From assembly GCA_007115705.1 (NCBI GenBank), contig QXEO01000339.1, forward strand, positions 7,714,518-7,778,517: DNA of 64,000 nt. Direction: 5' to 3'. Within the stretch, counting starts at the first letter, position 1, and every line of letters begins with the position of its first letter. The position numbers were made by a program, and so were the translations under genes. Source of the DNA: Dactylis glomerata (lineage: Eukaryota > Streptophyta > Magnoliopsida > Poales > Poaceae). The notes beneath the pieces are model-generated. The model was not told the origin of the DNA, did no database searches, and saw only the letters and a program-made list of their open reading frames with translations. Below are positions 20,234 to 31,656 of the stretch, piece by piece.

Positions 20234-23200
20234 TAGAGTCAATAATCTAGTCATACTTGCGCCTTTAACACCTATGGCATTCCGGTGTTATTCACACGCC
20301 TTGCACGTGGTAAACCTTATCTACGGGTCTGACACTTTCAGGTCCGCTTGTATTTGCATATTATTTTGCGTCAGCATGCATTTCTCATCTTCTATGAGAT
20401 GGCATCGTATAAACTTGGTCTTCTGGTGAGACCTTTGTATCTTAGCCGAGACTATGTTGTCACTATTGTCATACAATAGAACTACATAGTACTAGCACAC
20501 TTAGAAAATAGCGATATCCACCGTGCGTCGAAATACTCATTGGTCCGCACACATCGGTATGTATGATTTCCAATAAGTCCGTTGCTCGCTCCATAATTCT
20601 GGAGAACGGGTTTTTGATCATCTTGCCCATGAGGCATGGCTTGCACGTGTCAAATGATTCAAAATCAAGAGACTCCAAAAGTCCATCAGAATGGAGTTTC
20701 TTCATGCGTTTCACGCCAATATGACCTGGACGACAGTGCCACAAATAAGTTGGATTATCACTATCTACTTTGCATCTTTTATGCCACTTCTAAAGCGATT
20801 ATATACTTAGCCCTCGTTGCAGTGTCCGCCACAATATTAACATTGGAACTCATCCAAGTCATCATGGAACTTTCTTCCATCTTATTATGCCACCTTCTAA
20901 CTCAAAACAAATAGCTTAAAAATTGAGATAAAATTTTACTTGTATGTGTGACAAAGCCAATGTAACTCATTGCAATGAACCATTTGTCACTTCTGCATAC
21001 AGAACATATTCTTACTTCTTCGAAAGTGCATAAGAATATCTTTACTATTGTCCAACGATCATCATATGAATGCTATAACCTTTAGAGCATTGGACAGATC
21101 TGGATCTACATATCATGGTATACAAGATTGATAAAATCATTCTTGTGGTTTCACTCATCAAGTGTCAAAAACAATTGATTCTTGCTCCAACCTCTTCCAT
21201 GCAACAAGAACCGTTCTTATAGTTTCCATATTGAACAAATTCAATATTTCATCTATGTACTCTGGCAAAACTATATTAGTGCCTCAATCTATCTGCATAG
21301 ACATTGATGCTTAATATTCTGATTTTACCTAAGTCTTTCATCGAAAACTAATTTTAATAAAAACTTAACAATATCAAGAAAAACACATAATTTCCAATGA
21401 ACGATATGTCATCTACATAAAGCATTAGAAATATGTCTTAGCGCTCCCACTTACTTTCTTGTAAATACAAGCATCTTCAAAATTCTTGATGAAATTAACA
21501 CTTTAACATTTTCATCATTGAAGATTCCAACTTCGCTATGCTTACTTTTACCATAAAAGTTTGCATACATATCTAGCAACCTTTGAATCAACAAAACCCA
21601 TTAGGTCGTGTCAGGTACACGTCCTTGGTGTGCATTCCGGTAGAGGAACGTTGTTTTGATTATTCAACTATCATATCTCAATATGTAATTGTTGCTAGAA
21701 TAATTCATATGACGAAGTCAGGGCCCATCACCGCTTCTTTGTATATTGTTGGTTACTATTATCTAATAATATCTCATCCTCAAATCTTGCTATTTGATTA
21801 CGACCAACTTGGTTAAATAGGAACTTCGATGTCGTGACTACAATATATTGTAGATGCGTGAGCTATGAATGTAGTTGCCGCTTCCAGAACATTTTCTGGT
21901 GCTGCGCTACTCTGATTATCTTGCTCAGATTCAATAACCTCATCAAGTTCTATCTTCCTCCCACTTAAACCTTTCGCGAAAAACTCCTTCATAAGAAATT
22001 CACTTCTTTTAGTGACAATCACTATGTGTTTGGGTTCATAGTAGAAGGAATACCCATCGACTTTCTTTGGGATAACCTACAAAGACTTACTAATCCGATT
22101 TTGGTTGTAAACATTTTACGCACATGCCTTGCATACCAAAATTCAAGAAAAGACAACTATAACTTGTATGGTGTCATTTCAGCAGATTATGATGTCACTC
22201 TATTCAGTGAAAAGCGGTAGTCTCTTAAGCATAATCCACAAATTATATTGGTAGTTTATTTCATCATTGATCTAACCATGTCAAACAAGGTTTGATTACA
22301 TCCATCAAAAACTCCATACTCCTATGGTGTTTTATCACGATGCAAGTTTGTGGAACAATTCCTCTAACTCTTAGATGCTTGCTAAACTTGTAACTCAAAT
22401 ATTCTTCTTTATGATCCAATCATAAAAACTTGAATTTTTCTTGTTACAATAATTTCCACTTCATAAATTGAACAATTTCAATTATTTCATACTTCTATCT
22501 TATCAAGTAGATATACAATATATCTATCGATGAAATAGAAAATACACCATGATCGACTTCACACCATGGACTACATACATCAACATGTATGATCTCCATT
22601 TAGTTAGTCACTTGATCTGTCCATGGCCCATAAACGAAGTTTAATCATCTTTAGGAAAAGTCTCACAAGCGTCAATCAATTCAAAATCAAATGACTCGAA
22701 AATCTATCAATATAGAATTTCTTTCATGTTTTGTTTCCAATATGACTTAAACGGCGGTGTCATATATAAGTGAAATTCATTTTGTCTTGTGACCTTTAGC
22801 ACCAGTGTTATAAATGTCTATTTCACCAACAAGATAATAATCTATCCATCGATTATGGAAGACGGTAATAATTTGAACAACCATTGCTCTCATAATACCA
22901 GAACAAATAACAATTATTAAGTTCATGAAATATCTTGAAGGCTAGGTTTGATGTCGACGAGAAGCACAATAACACTTTTATTTGTATCTCGACATGCATC
23001 ATTACCATATTCTTTTACTAGTTACTTAGGCCATCATAGTTCTTGTATTGTTGCTTTGTATGACATTTCATACCAACAATCTAGTATCCAATACCCAAGA
23101 ATTATGTACTAGCAAAGAATACATCTATAACATGTATATCATTTATATACCTGAGATGGAATTTTCCAGTCTTTTACTTTTCTACCAAATATTTTTGCAG

Positions 23201-23700
23201 ATCCTATTTAGCATTTCCTCTCTATTTAGAAGAATCTATCGACATCAATAGTGGCATCAATCATTTGACACATAATCCAAAGGATGTTAGTCAAATACTA
23301 ATAGCCTTGGATTTTGCACTTTGAAGTGGATCGCCATCATCATATGATTGATATTCTTCCAGATTCTATTCTTTAGTATTCTTTTGGTATAGCAAAACAG
23401 TTTAGCCAATTCCTTTTCATTCGTCCTATCATGACATCTTTCATGATGAAACTACTATAGCTTATAAGGATGAATGCAAGTATAATATTAGTTCCCAAAC
23501 TTTTGGGTGATCGGGATGCCTAGCATCTTCAATCTTCGCATATAGTCATACAATATGAGCATATGTTCTTTTACTAAATTATACTTCATCATTTTGCAAA
23601 CAATCAAAGTCTTAGATATCAAATATCTTTCACTTCTTATTTGTTTCTGAAACAATTCTTTCAGCTCGATGATCACTTTGATTCTCAAACAATTTTGAAG
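20234..23700 (-). pseudogene. Decayed Copia gag-pol remnants
   Basis: In element order on the minus strand: a gag piece (about 23,690-23,490), a GAG-pre-integrase/integrase start (about 22,800-22,560), a reverse transcriptase piece with LYVDD (about 21,460-21,100), then a second, better preserved pre-integrase/integrase piece at 20,744-20,469 (MWHCRPGHIGVKRMKKLHSD, FDTCKPCLMGKM, IHTDVCGPM), and an RNase H tail (about 20,450-20,250). Every part has stops and frameshifts. The repeated integrase start out of order shows the interior is a recombinant or deleted product. The longest open frame is 91 codons. Confidence 0.7.
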
Positions 23701-25154
23701 ATCAATTTATCATGAAGGCAAACATATGATCTTTAGATACTAAACTTGAATCGTTGCTCTTAGATTAATACAATTTATTAAATCGTATGGAGCAAGCAAG
23801 GTTTGCTAAAGATTGCAATAAGACTTAATCTTTGATCTTTGATATTTTAACTAAACGGCACTAGACCGAAAAGTGATTATCCAGAATTCTATAGTTCTTT
23901 TAACTCAATTAAGCTAAGTGTCAGTGGGAAACGGTGCCAAAGACTACAACGACTTATGCAAATACAACAAGATTTAGTTCAAGATAATTAGTTCAAGTTA
24001 ATCAAATTACTAGTGAACTCCCACTAAATTCAACATCCCTCAAGTTGTTTAGTGAAGCATGATCCAAATTCACTACACCGAGACCGATCATCACGTGAAT
24101 GATGTAGCTTTAATGGTGAACATCAACATGTTGATCATATCATCCATATGACTCATGCTTGACCTTTCGGTCCGTGTGTTCCGAGGCCATGTCTGTACAT
24201 GCTAGGCTCGTCAAGTCAAACCCAAGTATCTCCGCATGTGCAAATACTGGCTTGCACCCGTTGTATGTGAACGTAGAGTTTATAGCACCCGATCATCACG
24301 AGATGCTTGAACACGACGAACTTTCGCAACGGCGCATACGAGGGGAGAACACAATTTTATCTTGATCTTTAAGTGAGGAATCATCTTATAATGCTACCGT
24401 CGCGATCTAAGCATAATAAGATACATAAAAGGATAAACATCACATGCATATAATTTTATGTGACATGGTATAGCCAATCTCCGCGCCATGATCTCCATCT
24501 TGTGCGCGCCGGCATGATCTCCATCACTCCACCATGATTGCCTCCACCACGAATAGCAACTACAACTATTGCTAACTACTTAGCGATAAAGTAAAGCTAT
24601 TACATGGCGTATAAGAAGTTGACACGCAGGTCATACACAATTATAAAGACAACCATATGGCTCCTGCCGGTTGTGAACTCATCGACATACAAGTCGTGAA
24701 AGATTACAAAACATGATCATTGCATACATCTCAATTCATACACATCATGTCTTGGGCCATACCATATCACAAAACACTCCCTGCAAAAACAAGTTAGACG
24801 CCTCTACTTTCTTGTTGCATGTTTTATGTGGCTTATGGGAGTAGCAAGCTAAGAACGATTCTTACCTACGAAAAGCCACAACGGTGATATTATGGTTGCT
24901 AACATCCGATGTAAGTCCCATGACTACTATAGTGAGAGAAACTGGCATCCACCAGCCGCATGTGTGGAACAAGCCACACGTCAAGTGCGGAGCCGGTCTC
25001 GCGAACGCGGTCGCGTAAAGTTGGCCTGGACCGCTTCGATCTCACTATACCGCGCCATAAGAAATACACAACAAGAGGTTTGCAACAGAAAACATCAACG
25101 CCCGCAACAAGCATGTTGCGTTCTACTCGTGAAACACATCTACGCATAAACCTG
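23701..25154 (-). other. Copia untranslated leader, no gene
   Basis: AT-rich sequence between the primer-binding site and the gag remnant. No frame above 110 codons and no recognised motif. Confidence 0.6.
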
Positions 25155-25166
25155 GCTCTGATACCA
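25155..25166 (-). other. Primer-binding site (tRNA-iMet type)
   Basis: TGGTATCAGAGC on the minus strand, one base from the 5' LTR. It is the usual Copia primer site and fixes the element's orientation. Confidence 0.9.
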
Positions 25167-25167
25167 C

Positions 25168-26895
25168 TGAAGGGTTTCGCAGCATAGTAAATCAAAAATT
25201 TTCCTACGGATGCAAACAAGAAAGCCAAGATCTAATCTAGGAGATGTAATCAACGAGAGAGGTAGATGAGATCTTCATACCCTTGAAGATATCGCACAGC
25301 GGAAACGTTCAAGAGAACGTGGTTGACGTAGTCGTACTCGCCGTCTCCTCCTCGCGATCCGATCCGATCCTGCGCCGCAAGTGGCGGCGCCTCCGAGAGT
25401 TGCATACGTGCGGTGCAGCAACGTCTCCTCCTTCCTTGGTCCAGCAAGTATGGTGGAGAGATAGATTGGATCAGCAGCACGACGGCGTGGTGCTTATGGT
25501 GGAGAGTTTCTGCGGCAGGGCTTCGCCTACGCGCAGTCGCGAGAGAGAGAGAGGGAGGGCAGCAGGGGCGGCTAGGGTTTGGGTCTTGGGGTGGTGGAGG
25601 GCTGCGCCCCTGCCCCCCCTTATATGGGGGGGTGGGCGGCCAGCTTGGTCCCTCCTCCAATCCCTAGCCGACTTGGATAAGGAAGAGTGGGGGGCAAGTT
25701 TCCCCCCCTTCCTTATTTGAAGATTCCTTTAGGGTTTCCCCTTGGGCTTGGCCGGCTGGGCCTTAGGGGCCTTGTGCACCTAGCCCAAGGCGGCCAGGGC
25801 ACTTCCCCTTAGGCCCACGCAGGCCTCCGTCAAGTGGGCCCACGTTGGTCCCACTCCGGAACCTTCTAGAACCTTCCGGTACAATACCGATAAACTCCGA
25901 AACCTTTCCGGAATCCAAAAACTGCTTTCCTTTATATGAATCTTATTCTCCGGACCATTCCGGAACCTCTCGTGACGTCCCGGATCTCATCCGAGACTCC
26001 GAACTAAAACTCATAAACCAATTATCCATTCTATCCTAGCGTCGAAGCACGTTAAGTGTGTGACCCTACGGGTTCGAGAATATGCAGACATGATCTTCTG
26101 TCAATAATCAACAGCGGGATCTGGAAACCCATATTGACTCCCACATATTCATCGATGATCATATCAGATGAACCACGATGTCAGGATTCAATTAATCCCG
26201 TATATGTATTCCCTTCGTCACACGATATTTTACTTGCCCGAGATTTGATCGTCGGTATCGCCATACCTAGTTCAATCTCGTTCACAGCAAGTACTTTACT
26301 CGTTCCGTAATCCGATATCACTTCGTGATTAACTCCTTAACCACATGCTTGCAAGCGGTGTTGATATCGATTACCGAGTGGGCCCAAAGTATATCTCTCC
26401 GACTTGGGAGGGACAAATTCCATCTCGATACATACAACCCAACAAGTACTTTCCGATCACCTGAGAGACACCTTTATTATCACCCTCACATAGGATGACG
26501 TTTGATGACCTCAAAGCTTTCTTCCGATACTAGGGAGTTGTATTATCTCATGGTCTAAGGAATACAATACATGACATAAGAAAAGCTTCGCAAAGATGAA
26601 CACGATGACACGATCTAATTGCTCTGCTCTATTTGGGTCTGTCCATCACATCATTCTCCTAATGATATGATCTCATTATTAATTGACAAGTCATGTCTAT
26701 GGTTAGGAAACCTTAACCATCATTAATCAATGAGCTAGTCCATAGAGGCGTACTAGGGACACGGTGTTGTTCATAAACCACACAAGTATTAATGTTTCCG
26801 CTTAATACAATTATAGCATGGAGTATAAACATTATCATGAACAAGAAATATGATAATAACAATATTATTATTGCCTCTAGGGCATATTTCCTTCA
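25168..26895 (-). repeat. Copia 5' LTR
   Basis: 1,728 bp, same length as its partner, adjoining the primer-binding site one base away at 25,155-25,166. Confidence 0.93.
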
Positions 26896-26900
26896 GGATG

Positions 26901-27555
26901 ATGATGGAAATGAAATTCCGGGTGGACGTGAAAGGAGAAGGAGAGTTAAACAGTTCGCTCTCAAGAAGATGGCTGAAGCATTCCGGGGCTTCAAGAAAAT
27001 GTTATACGCGAAGTATATCGCAAAAAATAAAACTCCAGTGTTCGAAGGAGCATACGAGAAGTTGAGACAACAGTGGCCTGAATTTGTGGCATTCAAGGCA
27101 TCTGAGAGAGCCAAGGAAATGTCAAAAAAAATAAGAAAAATGCTGAAAAGAAGGAACATCACCATGTTTTGGGGCCAGGCGGCTACGTGAGAGCAGTGCC
27201 CAAGTGGGAATCTATGGAGAATGAATTGAGGAATAAAGGAATCACTCCAGGTACAGAGGGATGGCCCGAAAGGGCCAAGCACTGGTGGTACGGACATGGA
27301 GGATCGTTAGACCCGGCAACAGGGCAGTGTGTTCATCAGAAACAGACCTTTACTCCCACAGTAAAACTTATTAAGGCAATGGAGGATGCTCAAGCGGGAT
27401 TGATCCGTGTCGACCGAGAGAACGACGAGCTGACACACGCCCTCGGGAATCCAGAACACACCGGACGAATAAGAGGCAAAGGCGCCGGTGTTCCATGGAA
27501 GGAAGGGTTTTCTCAGCACGAAGATCCGTACGGTTATAAAAGCCGTAAGAGATAG
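26901..27555 (+). pseudogene. Second gene, transposase-like middle part
   Basis: Resumes in phase after the Copia target duplication: DDDGNEIPGGRERRRRVKQF..., FRGFKKMLYAKYIAKNKTP. At the A-run near 27,120-27,128 the frame shifts by one. The next frame reads HHHVLGPGGYVRAVPKWE and WPERAKHWWYGHGGSLDP, typical of plant En/Spm accessory proteins. It stops at TAG 27,553-27,555 but continues in the same frame beyond it. The stop is followed by AAGAAT and very likely replaces a Gln codon. Confidence 0.75.
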
Positions 27556-28746
27556 AAGAATCGGGAAGCAGATCGGATCGGCAAGGTAGAACGTGAATTA
27601 GCCGACATGAAGAGTATGATACATCAACTTAGCCAGGGAGGCGGATCTCGGCTGCAGGAAGATCCAGCATTGGATCTTAATAGTCAACGGAGAAGCAGCG
27701 TGGCTTCCACGGAGGTCTCAACTGATGAGCATGAAGCACCGGGGTCTCGCTACCCCGTGGATGATGTTAGGGAGATGACAAATTGTGAGCTACATCAGCC
27801 AATGAAGAACATGACCATCAAGGTGGCGAGCGGCGACGCTTTACCTTGTCTACCTGAAGCACTCCACCATGGGAACCCGATACCGGCTGGCTATGCTCGT
27901 GTCTCAGTGCTTGACATAGTCAGCTCGTTCGAGGACCTAGAGCTTGATTTTTCTACACCTGAAGGGGATCAGAGACTTGGAGATGTCAAGCGCCAAATCG
28001 TTTTATGGCAAAAGAAATACATCAAGTTTCCAGGCTCATCGCCAAGGCCACCGACTCCGAGGAATCCAAGTCCACCCTCCCCCGGTGAACGTCGTCCACC
28101 TACGCCGCCCCCGAGTCCACCTCGGGCACCGCATCAGCAGACGCCACCCCCGAGTCCACCTCGGGCACCGCGTCAGCAGACGCCACCCCCGAGTCCACCT
28201 CCAGCGCCGCGTCAGCCGACGCCACCCCTGAGTCCACCTCGGGCGACGCGTCAGCCGACGCCGCCCCCTAGTGCACCTCCCGTGCGTCAGCCAACGCCGT
28301 CCCCTAGTGCACCTCCTGCGCGTCAGCCAACGCCGTCCCCCAGTGCACCTCCAGCGCGTCAGGCGAAGCCGCCCCCCAATACTACTCAGACGGGGAAAAA
28401 GCGGAGCAGGTCCACTACGGTTAGTACTACTGATAAGGTAGTACATAAGACCACGAAGATACCAGAGCCATCGCTAAAGCCTCTTCCCAAGAGAGCTTAT
28501 GACCGGACTCCCGAGGAAAACGAGGCGATAGTACGCGCCGAAGTGAAGGCATTTCTTGCACCGAAAGTGCCTGAGCCCAAGCCGACATACACGCAGAAAC
28601 AAAAGGACTGGGCTTATGGTATGCTTACTGCAGAGCCCCAATATAAGATGAATCTGCCATCAGACTATAAACGCGAAATTGAAAGGCAAAGTGACTTGGC
28701 CAAGGCAAAAAGAAGCGGGAAACAAATTCCCCAGCTTGGAGAATAG
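27556..28746 (+). pseudogene. Second gene, DUF8039-like domain and Pro-rich repeat linker
   Basis: After a predicted coiled coil (VERELADMKSMIHQLSQ), the region NCELHQPMKNMTIKVASGDA, HHGNPIPAGYARVSV and QRLGDVKRQIVLWQKKYIKF matches what I know of the DUF8039 family. Then come about ten Pro-rich units built on TPPPSPPRAPRQQ (28,036-28,380, 39-42-bp tandem repeats), a Lys-rich stretch and a charged segment. It ends at TAG 28,744-28,746, again followed by AAGAATC and again continuing in frame. The linker probably separates DNA-binding and protease parts. Confidence 0.7.
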
Positions 28747-30173
28747 AAGAATCAATCGGTTGCCCCGCTCATAGTCGGCCCCCTCGATATCGATACGTCC
28801 TTCAAAGCCGATTTGGAAGATGACCGATTGTTATTGGATCCCAGAGTAGTAGCAGCTGCTCAACTATTGGGTTTAACTGTAAGGGAGGCAAAACAGAACG
28901 CGGACCTCTTGAATGTGCCTCTTGTAGTTATGTTAGGCCTTGAAGAAGCGCCACTGGGAGAGATAGTAGAGCAATATGTACTGGGGGGGCCTCTGATCAA
29001 GCCTGAGGACGAACGCGGTCTATCAACACATATGCTAAATCTGCTCGGCTGGTACAAGGTGCATATACAAAAAAAGGACTTCAAACGTTGGATCCTCTTG
29101 GACGTTAGAGAGGAGCATTTCTTCAAAAAATACATCTTACATATTCCAATGGACGAATTGTTTCATATATTCAATCAGCGCGATCTCGACAAGTCTACCA
29201 TCAGTTGCTATTGTCTGTAAGTGATTTATATTCAAGTATCTAGCTAAGCTCGTTCATTGCCTATATATCTTCATTAACTGTATGATTTTTGTATGCTATT
29301 ATGCAGATTTAAGATATTTGAATGCAAAAAAAAGGGAATCCATGACGTTGGGTTCATTGACCCATATATCATTAATGAAAGGATGTTAAAAGATCACCCC
29401 AGAGACGTGGAGAGGGACCTCTTCAGATTTTTTTTCAAGCAAAGTCTTAAAAGAGAACTTCTATTTCCTTACAACTTCAAGTGAGTGTTTCTATCTTCTA
29501 GACATTCATTTTTGCTTACTCGATGTTAAGTGTAATTGATGAGTTATGCATGCGTGTCTGCAGTTTCCACTGGATTCTGCGAAAGATTCAATTGGACACA
29601 TCAACTATTTATATCTTGGACTCATTGGATAAGCCCGACGTCCTGTTTAACGACATGAAAGAAATGCTGCAAAAGTAATTTCAATCATTACCCGACTATA
29701 TCAGCTCCTTTCATTAATTTGCTGATATCAAGTATTTAATAACTCATTTGCTCATTTTCTTTGCCCTGTAGAGTTTGGACACGTTTCAGAAGGTCGGTAA
29801 CAGGTGAATTCAACGAACATCTAACTTTTAAAAAGAAAAAGGGTTTGGTGCAACCACCGGGGACCAATCTCTGTGGATTCTACGTCTGCGAGTTCATCCG
29901 GTGGTATACCAGTGAGCGGAGAGCACATTCCACGGACTTTGATGTACGTAAATAATATTCACAGTTTTCTTTTATTATAATCAATTGTGTTGAGTTTCAT
30001 CCAACTTATATATATCCATATCGATCTTCTTAAAGTTGTTAGTGATGCGGGAGAAGCTCCTACCAACCCAGCGCCTAAAAGCAATTCAAGAGGAGCTGGC
30101 GGGATTCATCATGAGGGAGGTCCTCGATGAGAAAGGAGAACATTATGTGGAGGACGACAAACACTATCTGTAA
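28747..30173 (+). pseudogene. Second gene, C-terminal Ulp1-like cysteine protease (C48)
   Basis: Four small exons after the main one give a Ulp1/SENP-type domain. The catalytic residues are all present: His in FHWIL (29,568-29,570), Asp in YILDSL (29,619-29,621), Gln in VQPPGTNLCG (29,851-29,853) and Cys in NLCGFYVCEF (29,872-29,874). The family removes SUMO or related modifiers. ULP-like domains occur in plant Mutator (KI) and CACTA elements, where their role is unclear. Splice sites: GT 29,217, AG 29,305, GT 29,481, AG 29,562, GT 29,675, AG 29,770. The end is the TAA at 30,171. Confidence 0.82.
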
Positions 30174-30436
30174 TTTAGTGATCTCCATGTAACTTAGTTT
30201 ATTTTGAAACTTGTTTGAAAACTAGTTGTACATATACTTGTTTGAAATTATAGTATATACAGTCGCAAGACATCGTATAATATTATATATGCATGCACCA
30301 ACATGTAATGTGTATGTACTAGTCGTAGAATATAGGTACGAAAACTCGTTTGAAATTCAAATGAACCCTAATTAAGCATAAACCCTAAACCTATAATCTG
30401 AAACAGCAATAAAAATAAAAACAAAAATAGAAAACT

Positions 30437-30643
30437 TTAGTCCCGGTTCTCATTACGAACCGGGACTAAAGGTCCCCGAGACGGCGCTCCCAGCCTTGCC
30501 CACGTGGACGGCCATTAGTTCCGGTTCGTTTGCAACCGGGACTAATGGCTGAGGGCCTTTAATCGCGCTTTGCGAGTCCCGGTTTGGAAACCGGGACTAA
30601 AGGCCGTTACAGACCGGGATTAATGGCCCTTTTTCCACCAGTG
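30437..30643. repeat. CACTA-1 right subterminal repeats and terminus
   Basis: Alternating CTTTAGTCCCGG / CCGGGACTAAAGG and ATTAGTTCCGG / CCGGGACTAATGG pairs lead into GGCCCTTTTTCCACCAGTG at the end. They mirror the left side. Confidence 0.88.
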
Positions 30644-30689
30644 TACGAGATTAAAGTCACAAATACCAGATTATCTATGTACCTACAGA

Positions 30690-31260
30690 AAGCAATTGCC
30701 AGATTGTCTATGTACCTATAAAAAGCAATTAACAGATTATCCGAGCAATACACGTTTCAAAAAGATTATCCCAGTAGGAATTACCAGATTAGTTAGTCAC
30801 AGCAAATAGATTAAATAGTCACAATTATGAGATTATCAATTGTACTTCTAAAAAGCAATTCTTGATTATCTCCGTAGGAACTACCAGATTAGTTATTCAC
30901 AATTATAAATTTAAATAGTCACAATTATCAGATTATCTATGTATTCATAAAAAACAATTTCCTGATTATCTCCGTAGCAATGACCAGATTAGTTATTCAA
31001 AATTATCAATTTAAATAGTCACAATTATCAGATTATCTATGTATTTATAAAAAAAATCTTGATTATCTCCGTAGCAATTACCAGATTACTTATTCACAAT
31101 TACAAGATTAAATAGTCGCAATTATCAGATTACCTATGTACTCCTACTTATAAAAACAATTGCTTGGTTATCTCCGTAGCAATTACCAGATTAGTTATTC
31201 ACAATTACAACTACTACATATTATTTGTAATAACCAATTACCAGATTATCACAGTTGGAG
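30690..31260. repeat. Degenerate ~100-bp AT-rich minisatellite
   Basis: AGTTATTCACAATTA(T/C)A-type segments start at about 30,791, 30,891, 30,991, 31,088 and 31,193 (spacing 97-105), each with CAGATTATCTATGTA and GATTATCTCCGTAGCAAT. The array begins right after CACTA-1 and belongs to the Helitron body. No ORF. Confidence 0.85.
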
Positions 31261-31647
31261 CTAGGAGATTAATTAGCCGGTGACAGATATACATGTATGG
31301 AAGCTAAGCAAGCTGCATAGCAGCTGGATATATAAGAGTTTGTCACAATTAACTAGCTAGATGCAAGGGGAAGTATGCATTGTTGAGGGCAGGAAGCTAA
31401 GGCTAGCAGGCCAGCTACAGGTGCTACCGACGAGAGCAATGGTGGCATTGAGGACTAGACCCTGGTGAGCGACACGAGATCGGTGTGCGCTCTGCCGAGT
31501 TCAGATCACTGGAGGCACTAGAGGCGCTTCACAAAGGCCCTTGATCGGGAGGAGCGCATCCAGCCCTCCCCTACGGGCGACGCAGAGGGCGAGCAGTGCA
31601 CACGCGGGTCAGCGGTGCACAACAAGGCCACGAGCAGTGAGAGCTTA
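31261..31647 (+). other. Helitron body, gene-like but unidentified
   Basis: Moderately GC-rich sequence that continues beyond the Mutator-type insertion at 32,769. The joined sequence is probably one captured gene piece. No protein recognised and no long open frame. Confidence 0.3.
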
Positions 31648-31656
31648 CCGCGCCTG

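Larger units (their letters stand above)
18491..26895 (-). mobile_element. Copia LTR retrotransposon, BARE1/WIS/Angela-like, defective
   Basis: Two 1,728-bp direct repeats (18,491-20,218 and 25,168-26,895) with TG...CA ends flank a 4,949-bp interior; target duplication GGATG (18,486-18,490; 26,896-26,900). A primer-binding site TGGTATCAGAGC (initiator tRNA-Met type) is on the minus strand at 25,166-25,155 and a purine tract GCAAGTGGGAGAC at the other end, so the element reads right to left. The LTR start on that strand, TGAAGGAAATATGCCCTAG, and its size suit the Angela group. The interior has only decayed gag-pol remnants. Confidence 0.93.
16680..30173 (+). pseudogene. CACTA-1 second gene: transposase-like/DUF8039/Pro-rich/Ulp1, interrupted
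   Basis: A multi-exon gene. Exon 1 (about 16,680-16,972) is GC-rich and apparently non-coding. Coding exons are 17,833-18,111, 18,184-18,490 continuing at 26,901-29,216, then 29,307-29,480, 29,564-29,674, 29,772-29,943 and about 30,036-30,173. Introns have GT-AG ends and phases agree. Lesions: the Copia insertion, a frameshift in an A-run near 27,120-27,128, and TAG stops at 27,553 and 28,744. The parts are an En/Spm accessory-protein-like N-terminus, a DUF8039-like domain, a Pro-rich repeat linker and a C48 protease. Genes of this kind accompany tnp2 in plant CACTA elements. The last splice site is uncertain (alternative 29,947/30,043). Confidence 0.8.
6577..30643 (+). mobile_element. CACTA-1, En/Spm-type DNA transposon (24 kb with nested insertions)
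   Basis: Ends are CACTAGTGGAAAAAGAGGC at 6,577 and the complement of CACTGGTGGAAAAAGGGCC at 30,643, with a 3-bp target duplication TAC (6,574-6,576 and 30,644-30,646). Both ends are followed by inverted TTTAGTCCCGG...CCGGGACTAAA subterminal repeats. Inside are tnp2 (plus strand), a minus-strand companion ORF, and a long plus-strand second gene ending about 470 bp before the right end. Both main genes are split by younger insertions. Without these the element would be about 12.4 kb. Confidence 0.93.

Noticed and set aside
25155..25167. tRNA-like sequence
   Set aside because: Only the 12-base tRNA-complementary primer site, not a tRNA gene.
30690..31260. CRISPR-like array
   Set aside because: Spaced repeats of ~100 bp are a degenerate plant minisatellite; no short identical repeats with unique spacers, and the genome is a plant.
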